Part shown: positions 8,365 through 18,378 of the stretch, piece by piece
How the letters are laid out: the number at the start of each line of letters is the position of its first letter
Position numbering within the stretch: the first letter of the stretch is position 1
Source: CAZOIA01 sp964579675
GTDB lineage: Bacteria > Planctomycetota > Phycisphaerae > UBA1845 > PWPN01
Assembly: GCA_964579675.1 (NCBI GenBank)
Contig: CAZOIA010000031.1
Coordinates: 1-38,749, forward strand
Length of the DNA stretch: 38,749 bases
Reading direction: 5' to 3'
Notes under the pieces: generated by a model
What the model was told of the DNA's origin: nothing
The model's database searches: none
Seen by the model: the letters and a program-made list of their open reading frames with translations, nothing else
Program-made: the position numbers and the translations under genes

Positions 8365-9423
8365 CTAGAAAGGCGGCCCGGGGAACTCCTCCGGCCCCGG
8401 GGCCGGATCAGGGGACTTCCACGCCTCGGGCGACAGCCACGGATCCAGGGACATCAACGGATCGAGGGACATCCATAACGGCTCGTCCGGTGGGTCCCCG
8501 GCGGTATCCATGCTCGTCTCGATCGAAAGGGCCAGGCACCGGGGCAAGGCGGCCTCGGCGGATCGAGGTGAATCGGTGGAGGGCAATGCCCGGTCCGCCG
8601 GCTGCGTGCTCGGGCGGTCGCTTCTGCCGGGGGTCGGGCCGGCGTGCATGGCTAAGGGCACCGGTGAGGCCTGCACGGCGATATTGGCCTCCGCCGCGCT
8701 CAGCACCTCGGCGGGCAACTGCTCCAAGCGCTTCCGGGCGGCCACCATTTCGGGGTTCAGCTTCAGGGCGGTTCCGAAGGCGCGGGCGGCATCCGCCAGC
8801 CGGCGCTTCGACTGGTACATCAGCCCCATGTTGAAGTACGCGTCCTCGAGCGGCACGGCAAGCTGGAATTGGGTCATTGCCTGATCGAAGCGGTTCTGTT
8901 GGGCGAGCACCAGCGCCAGGTTGACGCGGGCCCGCGTGAACTCCGGGTGTAGCTCCAGTGCACGCTGCAACTCGATCTCGGCGTCCGGCCACCGTCGCTG
9001 CATGATGTAGCTGAACGCCAGGTTGTTGTGCAGATACGCCTGGTTGGCAGCCAGCGCGATCGCGTGGGCAAACGCGTCATCCGCCTCGGCGAACCGCCTG
9101 AGCTGATCGAGCACGATGCCCAGTCGATTGTGGGCCTCGACGTAGCCGGGCCTCAGCCCGATCGCCAGGCGGTACTGCTCGGTAGCCAGGGCCAGTCGCC
9201 CGCGGGTTTCGTGCAGCCGGCCGGCAGAGAAATGGGTTTCCGGCAAAACCTCGGGCTCTGCGGTTTCGACCTGATCCGTCGAGTCCCAGGAGGGAAGGCG
9301 CGATACGGGCTCACCGTCGCCGGCCCGCAAGTCCCCGGGCCCACCGGCCGGTCCGCATCCCGCCGCCAATAGTCCCGCCACCGCGCAACACGCGCCCATC
9401 GAACACCGCTTCCGTGCGATCAT
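8365..9423 (-). CDS. TPR-repeat lipoprotein
   Basis: A 352-residue lipoprotein. The ATG at 9423 is preferred to an in-frame GTG at 9432 because AAGGAG sits 8 bases upstream of it. The signal ends at the lipobox AAGC with Cys23. About residues 70-245 hold at least five tetratricopeptide repeats with typical Ala/Gly/Tyr spacing (EQYRLAIGLRPGYVEAHNRL; ELQRALELHPEFTRARVNLA; DAARAFGTALKLNPEMVAAR). The C-terminal hundred residues are low-complexity, Ser/Pro/Asp-rich, ending in a short repeated WMSLDPLMSLDPW-type tail. TPRs mediate protein contacts, so this is likely an envelope scaffold. It lies 20 bases downstream of the OmpA-like lipoprotein and probably shares its transcript. The binding partner is unknown. 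Confidence 0.85.
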   Translation of the reverse strand: MIARKRCSMGACCAVAGLLAAGCGPAGGPGDLRAGDGEPVSRLPSWDSTDQVETAEPEVLPETHFSAGRLHETRGRLALATEQYRLAIGLRPGYVEAHNRLGIVLDQLRRFAEADDAFAHAIALAANQAYLHNNLAFSYIMQRRWPDAEIELQRALELHPEFTRARVNLALVLAQQNRFDQAMTQFQLAVPLEDAYFNMGLMYQSKRRLADAARAFGTALKLNPEMVAARKRLEQLPAEVLSAAEANIAVQASPVPLAMHAGPTPGRSDRPSTQPADRALPSTDSPRSAEAALPRCLALSIETSMDTAGDPPDEPLWMSLDPLMSLDPWLSPEAWKSPDPAPGPEEFPGPPF

Positions 9424-9443
9424 CGGGCACACTCCTTAGCTGA

Positions 9444-9974
9444 TTATTGGCCACCGCCGCTGCCCGATGTGACCTTAAGGTCGCCGGGGCCGCGGGTAGC
9501 TTTTCGGATGCCGAGGGCTTCGGTGGCGGCAATGCCGGACCCGCCGGCCATGCCCTGCTCGACGTCGAACTGGTCAGGCTCAAGCCCCGAGGCGACCAGA
9601 AACTCCCTGATCTGCTCCACGCGATCCTTTCTCAACTCCCGGTCGGCTTCGGTACCGTCGTACCGCAACGTGCCGCCGTACACCTTCAGGATCGAGGCGT
9701 GCCGCATCAGCCGGCGGACCCCCAATGCGTTCAACTCGGCGGTGCGTGGCACGAAGTGGACGGCCGACATCGACATGTCGGCCAACAGGGCATTGTCGGT
9801 CATGCGGATGTAGTGTTCGTGCAGCCGGTGCTGGGTGGGGCTCTGCCCCTGGGGCGGAGCATTGGTGCGGGTGGGGGGCGGCACCGCGCACCCGGTTGCC
9901 AGCAGTATCCAGCCTCCAACCGCGACCGCTGCCGCAAGCTGGTCCCATCGGCCTGGTAAGGTTTCCTGCGTCAT
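9444..9974 (-). CDS. OmpA-like lipoprotein
   Basis: A 176-residue lipoprotein. The ATG at 9974 follows GGGAAGGG, and its signal ends in the lipobox LLATGC near residue 29. Longer in-frame extensions to 10169 lack coding character. Residues about 60-145 resemble a compact OmpA C-terminal (peptidoglycan-associated) domain. They include VHFVPRTAELNALGVRRL, a strand giving VYGGTLRYDGTE in place of the usual 'G-H-T-D' strand, and DRELRKDRVEQIREFLVASG, matching the helix that follows it. The exact peptidoglycan-binding Asp and Arg are only partly recognisable (DRELRKDRV). The end is Gly/Ser-rich. It is first in a two-gene unit with the TPR lipoprotein, divergent from the large propeller gene. It may tether the envelope to the cell wall. 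Confidence 0.72.
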   Translation of the reverse strand: MTQETLPGRWDQLAAAVAVGGWILLATGCAVPPPTRTNAPPQGQSPTQHRLHEHYIRMTDNALLADMSMSAVHFVPRTAELNALGVRRLMRHASILKVYGGTLRYDGTEADRELRKDRVEQIREFLVASGLEPDQFDVEQGMAGGSGIAATEALGIRKATRGPGDLKVTSGSGGGQ

Positions 9975-10230
9975 TGTCGGACCCTTCCCTGCGATCCGTA
10001 CCGTTGGTCCAATCGCTTCAACACAACCCTCGGGATTATCGGCCAAAACTGGGGCGCGAATTGGCATTTGTTTGCGGAACCGGCGGTGCGGGCAGGCCCG
10101 GGCCCGATGTGGGCTGTGGTCAGCCGGCAAACTTTTCTCACAATCATCGCGACATACGAACCTCGGCATCGTCCTTGGGTGTAGAATGAGGTGTTATCGG
10201 GCCCAGGGCACGGGTAACATGTAGAAGGGC
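9975..10230. other. Divergent intergenic region
   Basis: These 256 bases separate the OmpA-like lipoprotein (-) from the start of the long plus-strand operon, and should contain promoters for both. TAGAAT at 10182-10187 is a weak -10 candidate for the operon. No good -35, operator repeat or small gene was found. Confidence 0.35.
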
Positions 10231-13200
10231 ATGCGGAAGGCAAAACGACCAGAAATGCAGTCGGGAAGTCGGCGTCCAACCAGCATGGGCAGGCGTGGCC
10301 GGTGGTGGGCGGCGTTCATTCTGGCCGGGGTCGTCGTCTGGTTCTGCGGAGGGCTCCGGGCGGCGGTGTTGCGCATTGCCGTGGGAGATTCGCCGGCCAA
10401 CACGCCGAGCGGATCGTTCCGGGCCACCCTCCAACCCTCGGAGGAAGCGACCACCCTTCTCTCGCGGGCGGACGAGGCGATCAAACGCAAGGATTGGAAG
10501 CTGGCGATCGATTCACTCCAACGCATCGTCGAGCTGCCCGGAGAGCACATCCTGACCTCGGACGGGAGGGTCTACGAATCTGCCCGGCTTCAGGCCCATC
10601 GTCGGATCGCTTCACTGCCCGCACGCGGTCTGCAAGCGTACCGGCTAGTGTACGACGGCGAGGCGGCGGCCCTCGCGGCCCGGGCGCTGGAGCAACATGA
10701 CCCGGCGCTGCTGCGGACGATTGTAGAGAAACACCTGCTCACCAGCGTGGGCGACGATGCCGCGCTCGCGCTGGCGGACTGGCTGATCGACGAAGGCCGG
10801 TTTGCCGAGGCGGCGGGCCTCCTCCAGCGGGTGAAGTCGGTCTACCCGGACTCGGATCTGCCGGCGTGGGTGATTCCCAGCCGGCGGGCGGTATGCGCGG
10901 CGGGCATGGGCCAGCGGCAGCGGGCCGAGGCCATTCTCAGAAAACTGGCCACGACCCGGCCGGCCGGTAGCACTCCGGCAACGCAGCCCGACGCCTCTGA
11001 GGAACAGGCATCGAGCGGGTGTCTCCCACCGGCCGACCGCCTGCGTCAGATCAACGCCTACATCGCTCGAACCGCCGCCGCCCGGGCCTCCCTGCAGGCT
11101 GCCAGTTGGCCGATGACGCTGGGAAGCCCCCTGCGCAACGGCAGGATGCCCGCGGTGGAGCCGACTTTCATCGACCACCGGCCATGGACGGTCCCACTGC
11201 CCGTGACGGAGCCCAGGCAAGGCTTCGGCGCGGTGGAGCAGTACGCTCGCCGCGGGAAGCTGATCCCGGTTCGGCAGATGGTCACTGACGGTAGAACGCT
11301 GGTCGTCAAAGGGCAGCGGGAGCTGCTGGGCCTGGACGTGGACAGCTTCACGCCTGTGTGGCGCACCGGCACGAGACTGGACCCGGCCGATGTGCCGCCT
11401 CAGCCTCAGCAGGAGGTTGTTGCTCTCGGCCATCTCGTCCTGGAGGAGGCGGGTGAGCGCGATCCACTGGACGACGATCCGGTGGTGCGGCGGTTGTTGT
11501 ACGACTCGGTGGGGGCGGGCGTGGTCATCGCGCTGGACATGGTGTTGACCGTGGAGTGGTCGCAGGGCCCGCCCCGCCCGTTGGCCATGGCGGGGCGGGC
11601 GGGCGGCGTATTCGGGGGCGGGGTCGTGATCGGCGGCGTGTTGCAGGGTGGGGCACGTTCGCCCAGCTCGGGCCCCAACCGGGTGATCGCCTACTCGCTC
11701 AGGGACGGGTCGTTAGTCTGGATGAGCGACACGACGAGGATGACGGGCTCCGGTTCGGAGGATGCCCGGCTCGGGGCAGTGGAGTTTGTGTCCGTGCCGA
11801 TCCCGGTCAACGGGTACCTGTTGGCCCCTTGCCGGGTGAACAGCGACCTCTACGCCGTTGCCCTGGACCCGCGGACGGGCGTTCTGGCCCGGCAGTTCTA
11901 CTTGTGCGGCACGGGCGGCGGGCCGTTCGATTCCCTCCACGCACTGGAGCCTGCGGCGGCCGACGGGGTGGTGTTTATCCCCACCGGTCGGGGCATGCTG
12001 TTTGCGTTAGAGGCATCGACTTGGTCGGTCCGATGGGCGGTTCGCTACGAGTTGCCCGAGGGCGGTTTGCCGGCGGCGGGCTGGCTTCCCACGCCGGTGA
12101 TCGCGGTGGCGGACGTGGTGCTCTGCGCCCCGGGCGATGCGGATTACCTGTTCTGTCTGGACCGGGCAACGGGCGAGGTTCGCTGGCGGGTTCCGCGGGA
12201 GGGATTCGCTTACCTGTTGGGGGCAACCGACGCGCACGTCTGGATGGCGGGCCCGCAAGTCCAACTGATCGAGGTTGAAACGGGGCGGCCGGTCTGGCGG
12301 CAGGGATGCGGAGAGCCCGCCGGTCGCGGCGTCATCTCGGGGGATCGTATCTACCTGCCGACGGTCGAGGGGGTCGTGGCGATGAATGCCCTGACGGGCG
12401 AGGATATCGCCGACGCCCAACCGGTCGCGGGAGAGCCGCCGGGGAACCTGCTGGCCTGGGACGGCTCGCTCTATAGTGTGGGCATATCCAGCGTCAAGAA
12501 GTTTCCCGATCTGAACCGCGGGTACGCCGACGCAGTGTCCCGGCACCTCGCCGATCCGACCAGCGCGCCGCGGGCGATTCGGCTGGCGTGGCTGGAGCTG
12601 CTCAGGCATCGTCCCGCGAAAGCGTTGGCGGCGATGGCCGACCTTCCCGAGACGTTGAAGGCTAAGGACGAGCGGCGATACGAACAGGTGATCCACCTGC
12701 GGGTGTTGGCGATGCTCGAACTGGCCGCCTCGGGCGAGGTGCCGTCGAGCAGGGCACTGGAACTGCTGCGCGAGGCGCGAACCATCGCGGCGTCTCCGGA
12801 GGACGCCATCCACACCGCGCTGGCCCTGGGCGACCATTACCACCGTGAACACCTGCCGCTCGAAGCCTGCCGGCAATACCTGTCGGTGGTCCTGTCCCGG
12901 CAGGGCGATTTGATGATCTCTTCCGAGGGCGGCTTCGAAGAGCGGGCACGCGGACTGGCGATGCGGAAGATAGAAGACGCGGCGAAGGGATTGGCCGAGG
13001 TGCAGGCCCGGACCTTCGAGAACCATGTCCGCCAATGGCTCGACGAGGTGACCGGGAGGCACGACGCGGAACGCCTCCTCTGGCTGGCGGAGTGTCCTGC
13101 CCTGGGTGACGCGGCGAATGAGGCCAACCTGTTGTTGGGACGGTGGGCGGCGGATGGACTTCGCTACGAACAGGCCGAGCACTTCTTTGTCGAGGCCTTG

Positions 13201-14907
13201 CGCGGCACGGCCTCGCCAAAGCTGGCGGCCGAGGCGGCGGCACGGCTGGCGGCGATTCACCTCGAGCCGGCCGAGCTGCACCTGCCGGTGTCGGCTTCGC
13301 GGGTTCTGGACCGGCTGGAGCACGAGTTCGCTGCGGTGAAGCTGCCCGCGGACGTGCTGAACACCGAGACTGAACCGGAGGCGGCAGGTGAACGTGAACA
13401 TGGGAGACGGTTGATTGCGGGTGCCCGGGTGGCGGCGGCCCTGCGAAAGCGGATTGACGCCGATACGCTCGGGCGGCATGAGGCAGCGATGGCGAGGATC
13501 TCGCTCGGAGAGCCGGGCGAAGCGACGGCCGCCGACGCCCGCGGGTCCAGACCGATCTCGATCCGGGGCAGGCGCCAAGAGCCGTTGGCTGACGTGATCA
13601 TGACCCTGGTTGACGGCAACCGGGTGGAAGCCCGCAGTGCGGCCAGGGGCAGGAACCTCTGGCGAGCGGAGTTGCGATTGCTCGGCGAACCGGCGGTCGA
13701 GATCACCGCGCTGGCAACGCCCGTCCGGGAGCGTGCCCTCTCGGGTAGGGCGTCCCCGGCCCGGGCGGCGGAGGCGGTGCTGGACGGTCAGGCGCTGATC
13801 ATCAACAGCGCCTACGGCCTGCACGCGGTCGGTCTCCTGACCGGGCGGCGGCTTTGGGCCCGCCGGTTTGATCCGCCCTGCCTGCCGGATCAGGAACCGA
13901 GTGGTTCCGACGCCTGGGTGTGGGCGCACGAAGGATATCTGATCAGCGTGAACGCTCGCGGGCAACTGGAGGTTTCAAGAACCTGCGACGGCGAGCGGAT
14001 CCTCTGGCGCCGCAGCCTTTCGCAACGGGAATGGTATGCCGTCCGGACCCGGGGTGACTACGTGGTGGCCGTTGACCGCGGGCTTGAGCGCGTGGATGTC
14101 TTCCGGCTCGCGGACGGTCGGTACCTGGGCGAGTGCCGGTTTATCCAGGACGAAACCCCGGGCCGGAAGGTCAACATCGCGCTGTATGACGACGTGATCT
14201 GCGGCCCGGTCTCCGGCCGGGAAGTGGCGGCGCTGGAGCTGGCGACCCCCGGTGCAGAGCGATGGCGCGTCGCGATGCCCGACAACCTGTCGCAACTCTT
14301 CAAGCCCACACCAGAGCTGGTAGCGGTTGCGGATCGCTCGGGGCGCGTGGAGGTGATCGACCCGGGAACCGGGAAGAGCCGGATCGCCGCTACCGTCTAC
14401 GCCTGCGAAGAGGGCGTCACTGACGGGGCCCTGGTTGATGGTGTGCTGTACGTTTGCGGCTACCAGGTTCGGGCCAGGCCGGCTACCGGTTACGACCGGC
14501 AACGGTGGGCGATGGCGGCGATCCGGATGCAGGACAACAGGATTCTCTGGCAGCGCCGCGATATCGGCGCGAGGGCATACCTGCCGGGCGATGTGTTGCG
14601 GGTCTCCTCAAACGCGATACCGGTGGCGGTATTCACTCCTTCGACCAGAAGGCAAGCCGAGGCCACAGCCCGCAGCAGTCGCGGCAGCACGACCAGGGCT
14701 GACGGGAAGATGGTCGCGGGCATGGTGGAGTTGAGCATCGTGGACAAGGCGACCGGCGAGACGGTCGGCGAAACGGTTGCCGCCCCCGTGCCGAAAGGCG
14801 CCGGCGCGTACCGGATTCTCGACGTGGCGGTCTGGCCCGGGCAGGTGATCGTGACGGTGGGTTCGAGCGTGCTGCGGTTTCCGATCAACGAGGTGGGAGA
14901 CGATTGA
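10231..14907 (+). CDS. Giant propeller-TPR-propeller envelope protein (PQQ-like repeats)
   Basis: A 1558-residue protein and the first gene of the long operon. A basic N-terminus and a hydrophobic helix (about 25-45) give a signal peptide or anchor. Residues about 75-250 are helical and TPR-like. About 350-760 form a first PQQ-type beta-propeller with blades such as LVVKGQRELLGLDVDSFTPVW and YLFCLDRATGEVRW. About 770-1100 are a second long helical, TPR-like region. About 1140-1558 form a second propeller (LHAVGLLTGRRLWARRF; VEVIDPGTGKSR). PQQ-like propellers occur in BamB-type assembly factors and in quinoprotein dehydrogenases. No dehydrogenase active-site signature was recognised, so a scaffold role is more likely. 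The start is uncertain: ATG codons at 10231 and 10255 are both plausible, with GAAGGG placed very close to the first. The TGA overlaps the next gene's ATG by one base. Confidence 0.88.
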   Translation: MRKAKRPEMQSGSRRPTSMGRRGRWWAAFILAGVVVWFCGGLRAAVLRIAVGDSPANTPSGSFRATLQPSEEATTLLSRADEAIKRKDWKLAIDSLQRIVELPGEHILTSDGRVYESARLQAHRRIASLPARGLQAYRLVYDGEAAALAARALEQHDPALLRTIVEKHLLTSVGDDAALALADWLIDEGRFAEAAGLLQRVKSVYPDSDLPAWVIPSRRAVCAAGMGQRQRAEAILRKLATTRPAGSTPATQPDASEEQASSGCLPPADRLRQINAYIARTAAARASLQAASWPMTLGSPLRNGRMPAVEPTFIDHRPWTVPLPVTEPRQGFGAVEQYARRGKLIPVRQMVTDGRTLVVKGQRELLGLDVDSFTPVWRTGTRLDPADVPPQPQQEVVALGHLVLEEAGERDPLDDDPVVRRLLYDSVGAGVVIALDMVLTVEWSQGPPRPLAMAGRAGGVFGGGVVIGGVLQGGARSPSSGPNRVIAYSLRDGSLVWMSDTTRMTGSGSEDARLGAVEFVSVPIPVNGYLLAPCRVNSDLYAVALDPRTGVLARQFYLCGTGGGPFDSLHALEPAAADGVVFIPTGRGMLFALEASTWSVRWAVRYELPEGGLPAAGWLPTPVIAVADVVLCAPGDADYLFCLDRATGEVRWRVPREGFAYLLGATDAHVWMAGPQVQLIEVETGRPVWRQGCGEPAGRGVISGDRIYLPTVEGVVAMNALTGEDIADAQPVAGEPPGNLLAWDGSLYSVGISSVKKFPDLNRGYADAVSRHLADPTSAPRAIRLAWLELLRHRPAKALAAMADLPETLKAKDERRYEQVIHLRVLAMLELAASGEVPSSRALELLREARTIAASPEDAIHTALALGDHYHREHLPLEACRQYLSVVLSRQGDLMISSEGGFEERARGLAMRKIEDAAKGLAEVQARTFENHVRQWLDEVTGRHDAERLLWLAECPALGDAANEANLLLGRWAADGLRYEQAEHFFVEALRGTASPKLAAEAAARLAAIHLEPAELHLPVSASRVLDRLEHEFAAVKLPADVLNTETEPEAAGEREHGRRLIAGARVAAALRKRIDADTLGRHEAAMARISLGEPGEATAADARGSRPISIRGRRQEPLADVIMTLVDGNRVEARSAARGRNLWRAELRLLGEPAVEITALATPVRERALSGRASPARAAEAVLDGQALIINSAYGLHAVGLLTGRRLWARRFDPPCLPDQEPSGSDAWVWAHEGYLISVNARGQLEVSRTCDGERILWRRSLSQREWYAVRTRGDYVVAVDRGLERVDVFRLADGRYLGECRFIQDETPGRKVNIALYDDVICGPVSGREVAALELATPGAERWRVAMPDNLSQLFKPTPELVAVADRSGRVEVIDPGTGKSRIAATVYACEEGVTDGALVDGVLYVCGYQVRARPATGYDRQRWAMAAIRMQDNRILWQRRDIGARAYLPGDVLRVSSNAIPVAVFTPSTRRQAEATARSSRGSTTRADGKMVAGMVELSIVDKATGETVGETVAAPVPKGAGAYRILDVAVWPGQVIVTVGSSVLRFPINEVGDD

Positions 14908-15980
14908 TGGCCGCCAGGCGCGTTCAACACGCCATGCGATGGGCAGTGGCCGGTTTGATGCTGATGGTGCAGGCCCGGCCCGGGACCCCGGCGCGTGCTG
15001 ATTTGCCACCGCCGCTGCCGCCGCTGATCACACCGCAGACCCAGGACTCCATTGAGAGGGGATTGGAGTACCTGGCCCGGACGCAGAGCCGCGAGGGCGC
15101 GTGGCGACACGGCGGCCAATGGGGCCGGTATCCGGTTGCCATGACCGCCCTGGCGGGTCTGGCCCTGCTGGCCAACGGGAACACGACCACCCAAGGCAAG
15201 TACGCTCCCAACGTCAGCCGGGCCGCCACTTTTCTTCTCAGCTCCGCCCGGCCCGACGGGCTGATCTCTCGGCTGGAGGAGGCGAGCCGCTCCATGTACG
15301 GACATGGGTTCAGCATGCTGATGCTCGGCGAGCTGTGCGGCATGGAAGACGATTCGGCCAAGCAGGAACGGATTGCCGGCGTGCTGCGTCGCGCGGTCGG
15401 TCTGACCGCCCGCAGCCAGAGCTCGGCCGGCGGGTGGCTGTACACCCCGGATTCCCACGGCGACGAAGGCTCGGTCACGATCACGCAACTCCAGGGTCTT
15501 CGGGCCTGTCGCAACGCGGGCATAGCGGTCCCGAAATCGACCATCGACAACGCGCTGAAGTATTTGGAGAACTCGGCTTTGCCGGACGGCGGCATCGCGT
15601 ATCGGGCGGACCGCCGCGGGGGGAGTCGTCCCCCGATCACCGCCGCCGCGGTTGCGTGCTGGTACAACGCGGGCGAGTACGACAACCCCCTGGCGGTCCG
15701 GGCCCTGGACTTCATCAAACGGCGCATCGGTACCGGCGGAAGCCGCGGCGGCGTGTGGGGCCACTTCTACTACGCGCACCTGTATATGTCCCAGGTGATG
15801 TGGCTCAGCGGGCAGGAGGATTGGGAGTGGTACTTCCCCAAGATGCGGGACTGGCTGATCTCCAACCAGGCCCCGGACGGATCGTGGGACGGCGACGGCG
15901 TCGGCAAGACCTACGGGACCGCCATTGCCCTGGTCATCCTCCAGATGCCTTACGGGTACCTGCCGATTCTGCAACGATGA
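14907..15980 (+). CDS. Secreted alpha/alpha-toroid protein (prenyltransferase/squalene-oxidase repeats)
   Basis: A 357-residue protein starting at the ATG within TGATG, so translation is probably coupled to the propeller gene. GAGGTGGGAG lies just upstream. A signal peptide spans about the first 32 residues. The rest consists of helix pairs with the QxxxGxW-type repeats of the terpene cyclase/prenyltransferase toroid: RTQSREGAWRHGG, RSQSSAGGWLYTP, SALPDGGIAYR, SNQAPDGSWDGDG. The catalytic DxDD of squalene-hopene cyclases is absent and the protein is about half the cyclase length, so it is not a classical cyclase. Related planctomycete proteins occur beside MoxR genes. The toroid may be a binding module. 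The final TGA lies in the first unit of a heptamer array. Confidence 0.85.
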   Translation: MAARRVQHAMRWAVAGLMLMVQARPGTPARADLPPPLPPLITPQTQDSIERGLEYLARTQSREGAWRHGGQWGRYPVAMTALAGLALLANGNTTTQGKYAPNVSRAATFLLSSARPDGLISRLEEASRSMYGHGFSMLMLGELCGMEDDSAKQERIAGVLRRAVGLTARSQSSAGGWLYTPDSHGDEGSVTITQLQGLRACRNAGIAVPKSTIDNALKYLENSALPDGGIAYRADRRGGSRPPITAAAVACWYNAGEYDNPLAVRALDFIKRRIGTGGSRGGVWGHFYYAHLYMSQVMWLSGQEDWEWYFPKMRDWLISNQAPDGSWDGDGVGKTYGTAIALVILQMPYGYLPILQR

Positions 15981-16086
15981 ATGATGAACGCTGAATGATG
16001 AACGATGAATGCGGAACGATGAATGATGAACGATGAATGCGGAACGATGAACGATGAAGGCGGAGCGATGAATGATGGACTCGGAA
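15975..16086 (+). repeat. Heptamer repeat array 1 (16 units)
   Basis: Sixteen consecutive 7-base units run without a break from 15975, with consensus YGATGAA and variants CGCTGAA, TGCGGAA and GGCGGAG. A higher-order pattern recurs, with TGCGGAA at 16010 and 16038. The array begins over the toroid gene's stop codon and lies before the MoxR gene. Because 7 is not a multiple of 3, it places TGA and ATG in every frame. Confidence 0.9.
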
Positions 16087-16108
16087 AGAGCGATCAGGTC
16101 TTGGTCAA

Positions 16109-16129
16109 TTCATCATTCATAATTCATCA
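16109..16129 (-). repeat. Inverted arm of heptamer array 1
   Basis: Three in-register heptamers in reverse orientation: TTCATCA, TTCATAA, TTCATCA. They can pair with TGATGAA-rich units of array 1, giving a long-looped hairpin 20-130 bases upstream of the MoxR start. Confidence 0.8.
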
Positions 16130-16154
16130 TTGTCTGTCAAACGAGGATCGATGA

Positions 16155-17252
<1,098 letters not shown>

Positions 17253-18154
17253 CGTCCTCGCGAAGATCTCCCGCCTGGAACTAAGGGCGAGGATGGTCGT
17301 CGAGGGGTTCATCTCGGGCATGCACAAGAGCCCCTACCAGGGTTACAGCGTGGAGTTCGCGTCCCACCGCGAGTACGTGCCCGGCGACGACATCCGTCAT
17401 ATCGACTGGCGACTCTTCGCGCGCGTGGACCGGCTCTACATCAAGCAGTATGAAGAGGAGACGAACCTACGCACCCACATCCTGCTGGACTGCTCGAGGT
17501 CGATGGCCTACCCCGAGCATGTCCGTGACGGGCGGATGAACAAGTTCGACTACGCCTGCACGCTGGCGGCGTCGCTCGTCTACCTACTCATGCACCAGGA
17601 GGACGCGTGCGGGCTAGTCCTGTTCGATCACGACGTCCGCGAGCAGATTCCCCCCACTTCCAGCACCGCACAACTGCAGACGATGATCGAGTTGATCGAA
17701 CGGAACCCGCCCGACAGCACCACCGACCTGAAGATGCTCTTCTCGCGACTCGCCGAGCAACTCCAGCGGCGGGGGCTCGTCGTCGTCATCAGTGATCTGC
17801 TCACCGACGAGGGCGACGTGATCCAGGGCCTGCAGCAACTTCGATACACCCGCCACGACGTCATCGTGCTGCACGTGCTTGACCACGACGAGGTGACGTT
17901 TCCGTTCGAGGACAACACGATGTTCGAGGGGCTCGAAGCCCCGGCCGTCCAGTTGCTGACCGATCCGCAATCATTGCGAGCCAGCTACCTGGAAATCGTG
18001 CAGGGGTTCATCAGCCGCGTCCGGACAGCCTGCATGGATCACCGGATCGATTACCAACTGCTATCGACGCGTGATCCGCTGGATGCGGGATTGTCCGGCT
18101 TCCTGGCGGCGCGGATGCGTCAGAGGGCCAAGTAGATCGGGCGGAGAGGGTGAA

Positions 18155-18224
<70 letters not shown>

Positions 18225-18256
18225 TCAGGGGAGCTGACCGCTGATCGGTTTGTTCC

Positions 18257-18329
18257 GCGAAGCCGCAAGCGGCGGGATGGAGACGCGAAATCGCAAGCGG
18301 CGAGAGGGAGACACGAAGCCGCAAGCGCT
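18257..18329 (+). repeat. 28-bp tandem repeat with GCCGCAAGCGGC hairpin core
   Basis: Three copies of a 17-base core GCGAAGCCGCAAGCGGC begin at 18257, 18285 and 18313, exactly 28 bases apart. The first two are joined by a GGGA-GGAGAC-type spacer. The core can fold as CCGC-AA-GCGG. An exact further core copy lies at 25936-25952. The array lies upstream of the BatA-like start and is open in its reading frame, which lengthens the apparent ORF. Confidence 0.85.
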
Positions 18330-18378
18330 GGTGAGTGTGAGTGAAAGACAGCAGGAGCGGCAGCAGGTGACGGGTAAG

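Noticed and set aside
12007..13965. 652-residue open frame on the minus strand
   Set aside because: It lies wholly inside the propeller gene, is Arg/Gln/Pro-rich without domains, and has no start signals. It is a mirror frame.
14907..15980. Squalene-hopene cyclase
   Set aside because: There is no DxDD motif, the protein is about half the usual length and carries a secretion signal. Only the toroid repeat is shared.
15975..16129. Heptamer array as a CRISPR array
   Set aside because: Units are 7 bases, directly abutting, with no spacers and no cas genes in the window.
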